A DNA stretch of 33,726 bases from NCBI GenBank assembly GCA_023418535.1, contig JAEZZN010000032.1, positions 1-33,726 on the forward strand, read 5' to 3'. The first letter of the stretch is position 1; each line of letters opens with the position of its first letter. Source of the stretch: Bacillota bacterium (GTDB taxonomy: Bacteria; Bacillota_A; Clostridia; Tissierellales; Peptoniphilaceae). The position numbers and the translations under genes are program-made. Of this stretch, positions 17,324-26,091 are shown one piece after another. The notes under the pieces are model-generated. The model ran no database searches. It was given only the letters and a program-made list of their open reading frames with translations, and was not told the DNA's origin.

Positions 17324-18238
17324 ATGGATAATTACTATTTAATAAAGTTTACATTAGATAGAAAATATGACGAATTGATACAATTTAATATTTTTAATTT
17401 TGAAACAATTGGATTTGAAGTTGATGATCCTATAGAAAAGATGGAAATCTTAAAAGAATTGCCAGAATGGGATATTGCAGAATTAGATATAAAAGATGAA
17501 AACAATATTTCCTATGGAGTATATTTTGAAGATAGTGAAAAAGGATTGGAAGAAATTGCTAAATTTTTAGATTTTATGAATCAAAATATAGAAGGTTTCG
17601 AATATGAAAAAGAATTAATTGACAATTCTAATTGGGAAGAAGAGTGGAAAAAGTCGTACAAATCATTTGAAATAGGGAAATCTATATTAGTTAAACCTTC
17701 GTGGGAAGAGATTAGAGATACCGATAGAATAATAATAGAAATTGATCCTAAGATGGCGTTTGGAACGGGTACACATGAAACGACCTCAATGTGCATGGAA
17801 TATGTTGAACAAATGGACATGAAAGATATGGATGTCTTGGATATAGGATGCGGATCGGGAATATTATCTATATTGTCAAAAAAATTAAACGCAAAAAATG
17901 TTGATTCATGTGATATTGATAAAATTGCAATAGATTCTACAATTGAAAATTCAAATATAAATAATGTAGAAGTTAATGCTTTTATCTCGGATTTATTTTC
18001 GAATGTAGAAAAGAAATATGATATTATATTTGCTAACATATTAGCGGAAATACTTGTAAAAATGTTATCTGAAGCAAATGAATATCTAAAAGAAAAAGGT
18101 ATACTTATTCTTTCTGGGATTATTAGAGAAAAGGAGAATTTAGTATTACAAGCTTTAGAAGATAATGATTTTGAATTAATTGATAAAGTATATAAAAATG
18201 ATTGGGTGTTATTATCTGCAAGGAGAAAAAATGTTTAG
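17324..18238 (+). CDS. prmA: Ribosomal protein L11 methyltransferase PrmA
   Basis: SAM-dependent enzyme that methylates ribosomal protein L11. The N-terminal substrate-recognition domain (about 1-120) is followed by the Rossmann methyltransferase domain with DPKMAFGTGTHETTSMC, the SAM-binding motif VLDIGCGSGILSI, acidic DIDKIA, and FANILAEIL (equivalent to the usual NxxA catalytic-site region). The 304-residue length is normal. ATG 17324 follows AAGGATGGAG overlapping the amylase stop. Its end overlaps rsmE by eight bases, showing translational coupling. This restarts the conserved dnaJ-prmA-rsmE order after the accessory block. Confidence 0.97.
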   Translation: MDNYYLIKFTLDRKYDELIQFNIFNFETIGFEVDDPIEKMEILKELPEWDIAELDIKDENNISYGVYFEDSEKGLEEIAKFLDFMNQNIEGFEYEKELIDNSNWEEEWKKSYKSFEIGKSILVKPSWEEIRDTDRIIIEIDPKMAFGTGTHETTSMCMEYVEQMDMKDMDVLDIGCGSGILSILSKKLNAKNVDSCDIDKIAIDSTIENSNINNVEVNAFISDLFSNVEKKYDIIFANILAEILVKMLSEANEYLKEKGILILSGIIREKENLVLQALEDNDFELIDKVYKNDWVLLSARRKNV

Positions 18239-18956
18239 ATTTTTTGAAGCTGAAACTTCTCTACAAGAAGATAAAATATTACTTAATAAGTTTAATTTAA
18301 AGCACATAAAAGTTCTTAGAATAGCGGAAGATGAAAAAATTGAAATCGTAATAAATGGTATCGTTTATTTATCAAAACTTATCGATTTAAATGGAGATAA
18401 AATAGCGGAAATAATCTCTAAAAAAGAAGATGAGAATGAATCTAATATTAAGATTAATCTATATCAAGGACTTCCAAAGTCAGATAAATTTGAGTGGATT
18501 ATTCAAAAATCTATAGAACTTGGAGTAAATGAAATTATACCTTTTGAGTCTGAAAGAACAATTGTAAAATGGGATAATAAAAAAGAAAAGAGAAAATTAG
18601 AAAGATATAATGAAATTGCAGAATCTGCAGCTAAACAATCTAAAAGAACATATATACCTACTGTAAATAGATTACTTAGTTATAATGAAATGCTTGAAGA
18701 GTTGAAAGATTCATATACTATACTTGCGTATGAAAATCGTGGTAACAATTTAAGAGATATTTTACAAAAAGATAAACCTAAGGAAATAAATATAATTATA
18801 GGTCCAGAAGGTGGATTTTCTGAAGAAGAGGTTGAGAAATTTGAAAGTATTGGTGCAAATATAGTAAATCTTGGAAAAAGAATACTAAGGACAGAAACCG
18901 CAGCAATCGCTTTAATTTCTATGATTCAATATGAATTAGGAGATATTAATATTTAA
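18231..18956 (+). CDS. rsmE: 16S rRNA (uracil-1498-N3)-methyltransferase RsmE
   Basis: Methylates N3 of U1498 in 16S rRNA within the 30S subunit, using SAM. The N-terminal PUA-like domain is followed by a SPOUT knotted domain with NLYQGLPKSDKFEWIIQKS, ELGVNEIIPF, SERTIVKW, IIGPEGGFSEEEVE and the knot segment LGKRILRTETAAIALIS. Length is 241 residues. I chose ATG 18231, preceded by AAGGAG; an in-frame ATG at 18180 lies inside prmA and adds a non-homologous leader. It overlaps prmA by eight bases. B. subtilis has mtaB and yqeW next; here rpsU follows. Confidence 0.96.
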   Translation: MFRFFEAETSLQEDKILLNKFNLKHIKVLRIAEDEKIEIVINGIVYLSKLIDLNGDKIAEIISKKEDENESNIKINLYQGLPKSDKFEWIIQKSIELGVNEIIPFESERTIVKWDNKKEKRKLERYNEIAESAAKQSKRTYIPTVNRLLSYNEMLEELKDSYTILAYENRGNNLRDILQKDKPKEINIIIGPEGGFSEEEVEKFESIGANIVNLGKRILRTETAAIALISMIQYELGDINI

Positions 18957-18968
18957 ATATATTAGTAC

Positions 18969-18997
18969 TTGAAATATAAATATATTTAATATATAAT
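18969..18997 (+). promoter_or_regulatory. Promoter of rpsU
   Basis: TTGAAA (18969-18974) and TATAAT (18992-18997) are spaced by 17 bases, giving a leader of about 40 bases before the S21 start. In that leader ACCTC (19008-19012) can pair with GAGGT of the ribosome site (19035-19039). Confidence 0.85.
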
Positions 18998-19046
18998 GTT
19001 CAGGTAAACCTCAATGGTAACTAAAGCATGTGGGGAGGTGAAATAC

Positions 19047-19226
19047 ATGACAGAAGTTAAAGTTGGTGAAAACGAATCAATCGACAGTGCTTTAAAGAGA
19101 TTTAAAAGACAATGTGCTCGTACTGGAGTTTTATCAGAATACAAAAGAAAAGAGTTTTATGAAAAACCAAGCGTTGTAAGAAAGAGAAAACTTGACGCAG
19201 CTAAGAGAAAAAAAAGAAGAGGATAA
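19047..19226 (+). CDS. rpsU: 30S ribosomal protein S21
   Basis: Small basic protein of the 30S platform that contacts 16S rRNA near the anti-Shine-Dalgarno region and aids initiation. The 59 residues show the family pattern: [15 protein letters not shown], then a basic helix with [11 protein letters not shown] and a C-terminal AKRKKRRG. I place the start at ATG 19047 behind the very strong GGGGAGGTG; an upstream in-frame ATG at 19014 would add 11 non-conserved residues and place the ribosome site inside the gene. It has its own promoter and terminator. yqeY, normally next to rpsU, is absent. Confidence 0.97.
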   Translation: MTEVKVGENESIDSALKRFKRQCARTGVLSEYKRKEFYEKPSVVRKRKLDAAKRKKRRG

Positions 19227-19248
19227 TTCCTTAAATATAAAATTTTAG

Positions 19249-19276
19249 AGTCTACCTTATATTTGGTAGACTTTTT
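19249..19276 (+). terminator. Terminator of rpsU
   Basis: AGTCTACC and GGTAGACT form an 8-bp stem with an eight-base loop followed by TTTTT. Confidence 0.88.
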
Positions 19277-19305
19277 AATTTTCTAAATAAAATATCGTTA
19301 ATTTA

Positions 19306-19335
19306 TTGCATGATATATTGATTTTAAGGTATAAT
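19306..19335 (+). promoter_or_regulatory. Promoter of the nfeD-floA operon
   Basis: TTGCAT (19306-19311) and TATAAT (19330-19335) are spaced by 18 bases and end 60 bases before nfeD, just after the rpsU terminator. Confidence 0.6.
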
Positions 19336-19395
19336 TAAATTGTATAAGTGGATTAAAAATTTTACTAATATAATCCCGTTTTACAAGGAGGTTGT

Positions 19396-19893
19396 ATGCT
19401 TAAAGAGTTTATAACAAGCCCAGTACTATTTACTTTATTACTAACTATTGCATTGACTTTAGTTTCAATAGAGATTTTTGTACCTGGTTTTGGGATTTTT
19501 GGTATTTCTGGAGCATATCTAGTATTTGAATCAATACTTGCAGCTGGAAATATTGAAAATGTTGTTATGTATATTTTATTATCTATATTTATAACTTTAA
19601 TATTGGATATTATTATAGTAAAGTTTTTCATAAAAAATATGGATAGTAATAAAATAGTATTAAATACTAGTTTATCTAAAGCCAAAGGAAATGGGCCAAT
19701 TTTTGATACAAAAAGTTTAATTGGAAAAACAGGTATTGTTAACAAAACATTAAGACCTTATGGTGAGGTTGAAGTTGAAGGCGAAGTATATGTTGCAACA
19801 AGCTATGGAGACTTTATTTCCAAAGGAGATACTGTAGTTGTAGATAAAGTTGAAGGTAGCACATTATATTGTAAAAAAATAGATAGGAGATAA
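19396..19893 (+). CDS. NfeD-like membrane protein
   Basis: Membrane partner of the flotillin encoded next to it, thought to help organise membrane microdomains. Two or three hydrophobic segments fill about residues 8-82, with the glycine-rich [16 protein letters not shown] signature of the family. The C-terminal soluble OB-fold (about 100-165) contains [19 protein letters not shown] and [12 protein letters not shown]. At 165 residues it is the short NfeD form without the ClpP-like protease domain. Start ATG follows AAGGAGG, and it ends two bases before floA. This equals the yqeZ-yqfA arrangement of B. subtilis, although YqeZ itself is the long form. Confidence 0.9.
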   Translation: MLKEFITSPVLFTLLLTIALTLVSIEIFVPGFGIFGISGAYLVFESILAAGNIENVVMYILLSIFITLILDIIIVKFFIKNMDSNKIVLNTSLSKAKGNGPIFDTKSLIGKTGIVNKTLRPYGEVEVEGEVYVATSYGDFISKGDTVVVDKVEGSTLYCKKIDRR

Positions 19894-19895
19894 TT

Positions 19896-20900
19896 ATGAT
19901 TTTAGAATTATTAGATAATAGCGGATTTATTGGTATGGGAATTATTGGCATACTAGTAATAATGTTTGTGTCCATATTCTTTAGATTCATTCCTGTAGGA
20001 TTGTGGATTACAGCTGCATTTTCAGGAGTTAAAGTAGGGCTTGGAACACTTATTGGTATGAGAATGAGAAGAGTAGCTCCTTCTAAAATAATCAATCCAC
20101 TTATCAAGGCAACAAAGGGTGGAATTAAAATAAATATTAATGAATTAGAAGCACATTATCTATCAGGTGGTAATGTAAGTAAAGTAGTGGATGCGTTGAT
20201 TGCAGCTCAAAGAGCTGATATAGATCTTGAATTTGAACAAGCTGCAGCTATAGATTTAGCAGGTAGAGATGTATTCGAAGCTGTACAAATCTCTGTAAAT
20301 CCAAAAGTTATACAAACACCAACAATTGCAGCGGTAGCAATGGATGGTATTGAAATTAGAGCTATTGCAAAAGTAACAGTTAGAGCAAATTTAAATAGAT
20401 TAGTTGGGGGTGCTGGTGAAGAAACTATTATCGCAAGAGTCGGTGAAGGTATAGTAACTACAGTAGGTTCATCAACAACACATAAAGAAGTTTTAGAAAA
20501 TCCAGATAATATATCAAAGAATGTTCTTGTTAAAGGTTTAGACTCAGGTACTGCTTTTGAAATCTTATCTATTGATATAGCAGACGTTGACGTAGGAAGA
20601 AATATAGGTGCTGCACTTCAAGCTGATCAAGCGGAAACAGATAAGAAGATAGCTCAAGCTAAAGCTGAAGAAAGAAGAGCTATGGCTGTTGCTCAAGAAC
20701 AAGAAATGCAAGCAGAAGTAAGACGAATGAGAGCGAAAGTAGTTGAAGCAGAATCAGAAGTGCCACTTGCATTAGCTGAAGCGTTGAAATCAGGCAAGAT
20801 GGGATACATGGATTATTATAAATTACAAAATGTAATAGCTGATACTGATATGAGAAATTCCATTGCAGGTGATGAGTTAAACCCAACAGAAGGGGAATAA
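19896..20900 (+). CDS. floA: Flotillin-like protein FloA
   Basis: Membrane scaffold that assembles into lipid microdomains and influences membrane fluidity and protein complexes. An N-terminal hydrophobic hairpin (about 12-50) anchors it, followed by a band-7/SPFH domain with [30 protein letters not shown] and [12 protein letters not shown]. An Ala/Glu-rich coiled-coil stretch (about 240-290) ends in [20 protein letters not shown], typical of FloA. Length is 334 residues, as usual. It lies between nfeD and a small basic protein gene, with only one base between its stop and that gene. Confidence 0.97.
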   Translation: MILELLDNSGFIGMGIIGILVIMFVSIFFRFIPVGLWITAAFSGVKVGLGTLIGMRMRRVAPSKIINPLIKATKGGIKININELEAHYLSGGNVSKVVDALIAAQRADIDLEFEQAAAIDLAGRDVFEAVQISVNPKVIQTPTIAAVAMDGIEIRAIAKVTVRANLNRLVGGAGEETIIARVGEGIVTTVGSSTTHKEVLENPDNISKNVLVKGLDSGTAFEILSIDIADVDVGRNIGAALQADQAETDKKIAQAKAEERRAMAVAQEQEMQAEVRRMRAKVVEAESEVPLALAEALKSGKMGYMDYYKLQNVIADTDMRNSIAGDELNPTEGE

Positions 20901-20901
20901 T

Positions 20902-21384
20902 ATGGGTTTAATTATAGATCTTTTATCTGAACTTGCAGAAATTGGAGTTGAAGCTGTATCAGATCAACTAAAATCTGAAAAGGAAAGAAAAGACAGAATA
21001 AATAAAAATGGTAAAAAGGCAGAAGAATTTTTACAAAGAATAGAAAAAGAATATAAAAATAAAAATTATAAATCAAGTAAAAAATCTTCTGTGAAAACAA
21101 ATATTAAAAGGGAAAATCCAACAGAATCTAAGACTCCTATTGGAGCGAAAGTAAATAAAAATATCGAAGATATTCCTATTGAGGAAAGACTTAGAAGATA
21201 TAAAGAGAATAAAAGAAATGCGGAAGTTAAGAGTCTTCAAAGAGAAAAAAATGATATTTTGGAATTTACTAATTTAGAAAATAAAAAAAGAACAAAAAAA
21301 TATAAACAAATATTGAAAAGTAGAAATGGTGCAAGAGATGCATTTATCTATAGTACAATTTTTGAAAAAAAGTATAGAGATTAA
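20902..21384 (+). CDS. Uncharacterised small basic protein downstream of floA
   Basis: A 160-residue protein I do not recognise. It has no signal peptide or membrane segment. After an amphipathic N-terminus (GLIIDLLSELAEIGVEAVSD) it is strongly charged and lysine-rich, with a probably disordered middle and predicted helices. The C-terminal RNGARDAFIYSTIFEKKY recalls a short hydrophobic tail seen in small proteins next to floA in other Firmicutes (AIxxSEILG-like), but that is a remembered similarity and not proof. Its start, one base after floA and behind AAGGGGAA, suggests coupling, so a role with FloA/NfeD at the membrane is plausible. The stop codon lies in the loop of a terminator. It occupies the yqfB-yqfC-yqfD position. 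Confidence 0.75.
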   Translation: MGLIIDLLSELAEIGVEAVSDQLKSEKERKDRINKNGKKAEEFLQRIEKEYKNKNYKSSKKSSVKTNIKRENPTESKTPIGAKVNKNIEDIPIEERLRRYKENKRNAEVKSLQREKNDILEFTNLENKKRTKKYKQILKSRNGARDAFIYSTIFEKKYRD

Positions 21385-21399
21385 TATCTCTATACTTTT
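21368..21399 (+). terminator. Terminator overlapping the end of the small basic gene
   Basis: A perfect 14-bp stem (21368-21381 with 21386-21399, loop TAAT) ends in TTTT. The left arm is coding sequence and the stop codon of the upstream gene reaches into the loop. phoH begins within 20 bases, so it may set expression of the phoH-rpoD segment or act as a leader structure for phoH. Confidence 0.75.
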
Positions 21400-21417
21400 C
21401 AGTAATTGGAGGTTAAT

Positions 21418-22404
21418 ATTAAAGAAATTTTATATGAACTAAAAAAACCAAGTCAGATTAATACTCTATTTGGGAATTTAGATAAAAATATTATATATAT
21501 AGAAAGAGAATTTGGTATAAAAATAAGGGTATCGGATGATGGATTACATATTAGAGGTAATGAACAAATATTACCACTTGTAAGTCATCTATTTGATGTT
21601 CTTTTTGAAATTATTGAAGCAAAGGGAATTTTAACTTTTGAAGATGTTCGTTATGCAGTAAGCATGGAAAAACAAGAAAATTCTGAAAATATAAAAACTT
21701 ATCTTAATGATATAGTAGTTACCACATATCAAGGGAAACCTATAAGACCAAAGACAATTGGTCAAAAAAGATATGTAGATATTATTAGAGATAATGGTAT
21801 AGTTTTTGGGATTGGACCTGCAGGTACAGGTAAGACATATTTAGCTATGGCAATGGCTATTGAAGCTTTTAAGAATAAGGAAATAAATAGAATTATTTTA
21901 ACAAGACCAGCAGTTGAAGCAGGAGAAAGCTTAGGTTTTCTGCCTGGTGATTTACAAGAGAAAATAGATCCATATTTAAGGCCTTTATATGATGCTTTAT
22001 ATGAAATTATGGGTCCAGAGACATATCAAAAGTTAATTGAAAGAGGAGCTATAGAAGTAGCGCCACTTGCTTATATGAGAGGTCGTACTCTTGATAACGC
22101 ATTCGTTATATTAGATGAGGCTCAAAATACAACACCTCAACAAATGAAAATGTTTTTAACAAGACTAGGATATGGTTCAAAAGCGATTATTACAGGGGAT
22201 ATTACTCAACTTGATTTGCCTAGAGGTAAAAAATCAGGGCTTATAACAATCCGAAATATCCTTAAAAATATAAAAGGTATAGAGTTTGTTGATTTTGACA
22301 AAAATGATGTTGTTAGACATCCATTAGTTCAAAGAATTATAGATGCATATGATGAATATGAAAAAAGGATTGAAGATGGAGATTTTAATAAACAATCAAA
22401 ATAA
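21418..22404 (+). CDS. PhoH family ATPase (PhoL type), probable ATT start
   Basis: Cytoplasmic P-loop ATPase of the PhoH/PhoL family, linked to RNA metabolism and ribosome quality through its neighbour ybeY. An N-terminal KH-like region (about 1-110) precedes the ATPase core with Walker A GIGPAGTGKTYLAMAMAI, TRPAVEAGESLGFLPGDL, AYMRGRTLDNAFVILDEAQN (Walker B) and ITGDITQLDLP. Length, about 328 residues, is normal. No ATG or GTG lies near the start: GGAGG at 21408-21412 is five bases before an in-frame ATT at 21418. A TTG at 21406 overlaps this ribosome site and has none of its own, so I prefer ATT; TTG remains possible. The end overlaps ybeY by 29 bases. Confidence 0.93.
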   Translation: MKEILYELKKPSQINTLFGNLDKNIIYIEREFGIKIRVSDDGLHIRGNEQILPLVSHLFDVLFEIIEAKGILTFEDVRYAVSMEKQENSENIKTYLNDIVVTTYQGKPIRPKTIGQKRYVDIIRDNGIVFGIGPAGTGKTYLAMAMAIEAFKNKEINRIILTRPAVEAGESLGFLPGDLQEKIDPYLRPLYDALYEIMGPETYQKLIERGAIEVAPLAYMRGRTLDNAFVILDEAQNTTPQQMKMFLTRLGYGSKAIITGDITQLDLPRGKKSGLITIRNILKNIKGIEFVDFDKNDVVRHPLVQRIIDAYDEYEKRIEDGDFNKQSK

Positions 22405-22825
22405 CAAATTAAAAATTGAGAAAGAATTTGAAGAAAAAATAAAAAAAGCTTTAAAAACTTCTTTAAACCATTTGGAATATGGAGATGATTATGAAATTTC
22501 TATTTCTATAGTTGATGAAGAAGAGATAAAACAACTAAATAAAGAATATAGGGGAGTTGATAGTGTAACTGATGTATTAAGTTTCCCTTTATTTGAAAGA
22601 AATGAAATCCCATCAGAAGGAATGTTAGGTGATATAGTTATTTGTTCGAAAAGAGTGATTGAGCAGGCTGAAGAGTTTGGACATAGTCAAGAAAGAGAGT
22701 TTGTGTATTTAACTGTTCATTCACTTTTACATCTTTTAGGATATGATCATATCGAAGAAGATGAGAGAATTGAAATGCGTACTAAAGAAAAAGAAATAAT
22801 GAAAAAATTAGGTATATTTAAATGA
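22376..22825 (+). CDS. ybeY: Endoribonuclease YbeY
   Basis: Zinc-dependent endoribonuclease for 16S rRNA 3' end maturation and ribosome quality control. The metal site is TVHSLLHLLGYDHIEEDE, giving the three conserved His of HxxxHxxGxDH. The conserved LNKEYRGVDSVTDVLSFP segment is also present. Length is 149 residues. I chose ATG 22376 with AAGGA six bases before it; it lies inside the end of phoH. An in-frame ATG at 22343 would add 11 residues without homology. The phoH-ybeY-dgkA-era order is conserved in Firmicutes; yqfF (pgpH), usually between phoH and ybeY, is absent. Confidence 0.96.
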   Translation: MEILINNQNNKLKIEKEFEEKIKKALKTSLNHLEYGDDYEISISIVDEEEIKQLNKEYRGVDSVTDVLSFPLFERNEIPSEGMLGDIVICSKRVIEQAEEFGHSQEREFVYLTVHSLLHLLGYDHIEEDERIEMRTKEKEIMKKLGIFK

Positions 22826-23571
22826 AACCTTATGATGATAAAGAAAGTAAAAAAATAAAAAACAATAGTAAATTAATGGATTCTTTCAATAATGCTATAA
22901 ATGGTATTATTCAAAGCATAAGTTCTGAGAGAAATATGATAATACATATAGCATTAGCGATTGGTATTTTGGCGGGTTCATTTTTCTTGAATTTTACAAG
23001 AATAGAACTTATTATAGTTGCGATTACTATAGTGTTAGTACTTTGTGCTGAATTATTTAATACTGCTATTGAAACATTGACAGATTTAGTTACTGATAAT
23101 AAATATCATATATTAGCTAAAAGAGTTAAGGATATTTCTGCTGGAGCGGTATTCTTAACTGCTATAAATGCAGTGATTGTTGCGTATTTACTAATATATC
23201 CAAAAGTAAAACAAATATTAGAAGGAAATTCAGTATTTGAAAGAGTTATAAAAAATAAAGAGCATTTGGCAGTTTTATCTATAGCGTTAGTATTGATATT
23301 GGTTTTATTACTTAAGGGAATATTTTATAAAAAAGATACCACACATTTATTTGGTGGATCAGTTTCAGGGCATTCAGCATTAGGTTTTAATATAGCGACA
23401 ATAGGTTCTATTATATCTAGAGATTTTTCTATTACATTACTATTGTTTAGCTTAGCGATTCTAGTGGCTGAATCGAGATATGAGAGTGGAATTCATACAA
23501 AAAAAGAAGTGATAATAGGTTCTTTTTTAGGAATTTTAGTAGCTTTAGGATTATTTAGTGTTTATTTATAG
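22822..23571 (+). CDS. Undecaprenol/diacylglycerol kinase fused to a PAP2-like phosphatase domain
   Basis: Membrane protein with two lipid-phosphate domains. Residues about 20-130 match the Gram-positive DgkA/undecaprenol kinase family, with SFNNAINGIIQS, the catalytic-site segment CAELFNTAIETLTDLV and AKRVKDISAGAVFL. Residues about 145-249 look like a PAP2 phosphatase: SGHSALGF (182-189) and SRYESGIHTKKE (218-229), which fits SRx5Hx3D except that Glu229 replaces Asp. The first PAP2 motif (Kx6RP) is not evident. It could phosphorylate undecaprenol and dephosphorylate a lipid phosphate, serving cell-wall carrier recycling. The gene overlaps ybeY by four bases (ATGA). cdd, found between dgkA and era in B. 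subtilis, is absent. Confidence 0.9.
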   Translation: MKPYDDKESKKIKNNSKLMDSFNNAINGIIQSISSERNMIIHIALAIGILAGSFFLNFTRIELIIVAITIVLVLCAELFNTAIETLTDLVTDNKYHILAKRVKDISAGAVFLTAINAVIVAYLLIYPKVKQILEGNSVFERVIKNKEHLAVLSIALVLILVLLLKGIFYKKDTTHLFGGSVSGHSALGFNIATIGSIISRDFSITLLLFSLAILVAESRYESGIHTKKEVIIGSFLGILVALGLFSVYL

Positions 23572-23578
23572 GAGAATT

Positions 23579-24466
23579 ATGTTTAAGTCAGGATTTGTAA
23601 CGGTTATAGGAAGACCAAATGTTGGAAAATCAACATTATTAAATGGATTAGTTGGAGAAAAAATTTCAATTATTTCAGATAAACCACAGACAACAAGAAA
23701 TAAAATACAAATGGTGTATACAGATGAAAAAATGCAGGCCATATTTTTAGATACGCCTGGTATACAAAATCCAAAAAATAAACTTGGAGACTATATGTTA
23801 AATATTTCAAAATCTACACTCAATGAAGTAGATTTGATAACTTTTATAGTTGATTTAAGTGAAGATATAGGTAAATTGGATCAGTATATTTTAGAAACTT
23901 TAGAAGATGTAGATACAAAAATAGTATTATTAATAAATAAGATAGATTTAGCAACTGATCAAAAACAAATTGATGATTTGAAGTTAAAATTTGAAAAGCT
24001 TGGAAGATTTGAAAAAGTTATACCTATTTCTGCTTTAGAAGAAAGAAATTTTGATGAATATTTTTCTGCAATATATGAAATTTTTGAAGAAGGTCCAATG
24101 TATTATCCTTCAGATTATATAACTGATCAACCTGAAAGAAATATAGTAGCAGAAATAGTTAGAGAAAAAGCTCTTTTGAATATGTATGATGAAATACCAC
24201 ATGGTATAGCAGTCGAAGTTCTATCGATAAAAGAAAGAGAAGAAAAAGATATTTTAGATATTGAAGTAAATCTCTATGTTGAACAAAATTCTCATAAGGG
24301 AATGGTGATAGGAAAAGGTGGATCTATGCTAAAAAAAATAGGTTCTCAAGCTAGAGTGGATATTCAAAATTTAATGGATTCAAAAGTAAATCTTAAGATA
24401 TGGGTTAAAGTTGCTAAAGATTGGCGTAAAAAAGATTCTAGGGTTAAAGATTTTGGATACATTTAA
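23579..24466 (+). CDS. era: GTPase Era
   Basis: Essential GTPase that binds the 3' end of 16S rRNA and helps 30S maturation. G motifs occur in order: GRPNVGKST (G1), KPQTTRNK (G2), DTPG (G3), NKID (G4) and SALEERN (G5). The C-terminal KH domain has GMVIGKGGSMLKKIGSQAR and ends in WVKVAKDWRKK. Length is 295 residues. ATG 23579 follows TAGGAG directly after the dgkA stop; an ATG at 23558 lies inside dgkA. It overlaps recO by 14 bases. Confidence 0.98.
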   Translation: MFKSGFVTVIGRPNVGKSTLLNGLVGEKISIISDKPQTTRNKIQMVYTDEKMQAIFLDTPGIQNPKNKLGDYMLNISKSTLNEVDLITFIVDLSEDIGKLDQYILETLEDVDTKIVLLINKIDLATDQKQIDDLKLKFEKLGRFEKVIPISALEERNFDEYFSAIYEIFEEGPMYYPSDYITDQPERNIVAEIVREKALLNMYDEIPHGIAVEVLSIKEREEKDILDIEVNLYVEQNSHKGMVIGKGGSMLKKIGSQARVDIQNLMDSKVNLKIWVKVAKDWRKKDSRVKDFGYI

Positions 24467-25196
24467 TATAGAAGCAATAGTATTTAGGTCAACAGATTAT
24501 GGTGAAACAAGTAAAATATTAACTATATTCTCTTTAGAAGAAGGAATTATAACATTAATGGCTAAAGGCGTGAAAAGTCCAAAGTCAAAAAAACAAAATC
24601 TTGTGTCACCATTTACTATCGCAAATTTTGAAATAAATAAATCACATAATTTTTACTATCTTAAAGATGGCGAAATTATTTCAAACAATTCTGAATTAAG
24701 AAAAGATATTAGCAAAATCTATATTACACAGTTGTTTTTTGATATAATTGAAAACACGTCTATAAAAAATGAGAAAAATGAAATAGTTTATCTATTATTG
24801 AAAAAAACATTACAATATTTAGAAAATTCAAAAAATCAAATTTTAATATTAAATATATTTTTGATAAAGTACATATCAATGATAGGATATAAACCTAGAT
24901 TATTTAATTGTGTGAAATGTGGAAAAAATAAATTTAAGGAAGTATATTTTTCTTGTGACAAGGGTGGAATTCTTTGCGAGAATGACATAGAATTCAATGC
25001 GGTAAGATTAAATCAAGAAGAATATAAGTATTTATGTCAAATATTATTAGAAGTGTATGAAAATATAGACATAATCAATACGGGTGATTTTGAAAAGAAA
25101 ATAGTCAAATTATTGATGGATTTTATTATATATAATACAGGAATAAATGTACCAGCTTCATATAAGATGGTCTCAAAAATTATAGGTATAAAATAA
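24453..25196 (+). CDS. recO: DNA repair protein RecO
   Basis: Recombination mediator that, with RecR, loads RecA onto SSB-coated DNA. An N-terminal OB-fold begins [19 protein letters not shown], followed by a helical domain and a zinc finger with CVKCGKNK and CDKGGILC (four Cys). Length is about 247 residues. Homologues begin just before the EAIV segment, so I chose TTG 24453; no ATG exists in that area and the ribosome site (AGGG, ten bases upstream) is weak. The frame overlaps the end of era, so translation may depend on coupling to era. An upstream TTG at 24411 would add 14 residues without homology. Confidence 0.93.
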   Translation: MDTFNIEAIVFRSTDYGETSKILTIFSLEEGIITLMAKGVKSPKSKKQNLVSPFTIANFEINKSHNFYYLKDGEIISNNSELRKDISKIYITQLFFDIIENTSIKNEKNEIVYLLLKKTLQYLENSKNQILILNIFLIKYISMIGYKPRLFNCVKCGKNKFKEVYFSCDKGGILCENDIEFNAVRLNQEEYKYLCQILLEVYENIDIINTGDFEKKIVKLLMDFIIYNTGINVPASYKMVSKIIGIK

Positions 25197-25206
25197 TGGA
25201 GGATGT

Positions 25207-26091
25207 ATGCATTTACAAGAAATGATGGAAAAGTTAAAAAAATATTGGGCTGATCATGGCGCGATAATATTAGAAGCGTATGATATTGAAAAGGGAGCGG
25301 GAACTATGAGTCCGCATACTTTTTTACATGCTTTGGGACCAGAACCTTGGAAAACGGTATATGTAGAACCTTCAAGAAGACCGTCTGATGGACGATATGG
25401 AGAAAATCCAAACAGACTTTATCAACATCATCAATTACAGGTTATTTTAAAACCATCTCCTGACAATATTCAGGATATATATTTAAAATCTTTAGAAATA
25501 ATTGGGATTGATTTATCAATGCATGATGTAAGATTTGTTGAAGATAACTGGGAATCTCCTACACTGGGAGCTTGGGGTGTAGGTTGGGAAGTATGGCTAG
25601 ATGGAATGGAGATAACACAATTTACATATTTCCAACAAATAGGAGGTATTCCTCTTGAGATTGAGTCATGCGAGATTACAATGGGTATAGAGAGACTTGC
25701 TATGTATATCCAAAATGTTGACTCAGTATATGATTTATTATGGAATGATGATATAAAATATGGAGATTTATTCAAAACAGCAGAGTATGAAAATTCAGTT
25801 TATTCTTTTGAAGAAGCTGATGTTGAAATGTTATTTAAGCTATTTGAAATGTATGAAAAGGAAGCTAATAGATTAAATGAATTAAAATTAGTTTTACCAG
25901 CTTATGACTATACATTGAAATGTTCACATGTATTTAATATATTGGACGCAAGAGGAGCGGTTTCTGTTTCAGAGAGAAATAGTTATATATTAAAAGTTAG
26001 AAATTTAGCTAAACAAGTAGCACAAAATCATATTGAAAAAAGACAAGAACTAGGTTTTCCGTTATTAGGAGAAGGTGAGGGCAATGAATAG
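25207..26091 (+). CDS. glyQ: Glycine-tRNA ligase alpha subunit
   Basis: Catalytic alpha subunit of the bacterial alpha2-beta2 glycyl-tRNA synthetase, which attaches glycine to tRNA-Gly. Class II motifs are conserved: [56 protein letters not shown] and [14 protein letters not shown]. Length is 294 residues. ATG follows TGGAGG, 10 bases after recO. No T-box leader is present in front of it, because recO is almost adjacent; expression therefore follows the era-recO transcript. It overlaps glyS by eight bases. Confidence 0.98.
   Translation: MHLQEMMEKLKKYWADHGAIILEAYDIEKGAGTMSPHTFLHALGPEPWKTVYVEPSRRPSDGRYGENPNRLYQHHQLQVILKPSPDNIQDIYLKSLEIIGIDLSMHDVRFVEDNWESPTLGAWGVGWEVWLDGMEITQFTYFQQIGGIPLEIESCEITMGIERLAMYIQNVDSVYDLLWNDDIKYGDLFKTAEYENSVYSFEEADVEMLFKLFEMYEKEANRLNELKLVLPAYDYTLKCSHVFNILDARGAVSVSERNSYILKVRNLAKQVAQNHIEKRQELGFPLLGEGEGNE

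Noticed and set aside
19014..19046. Upstream in-frame ATG for rpsU
   Set aside because: It would place the GGGGAGGTG ribosome site inside the gene and add residues not found in S21.
25150..25206. T-box riboswitch in front of glyQ
   Set aside because: Only ten bases separate recO from glyQ and no T-box sequence or terminator is seen.
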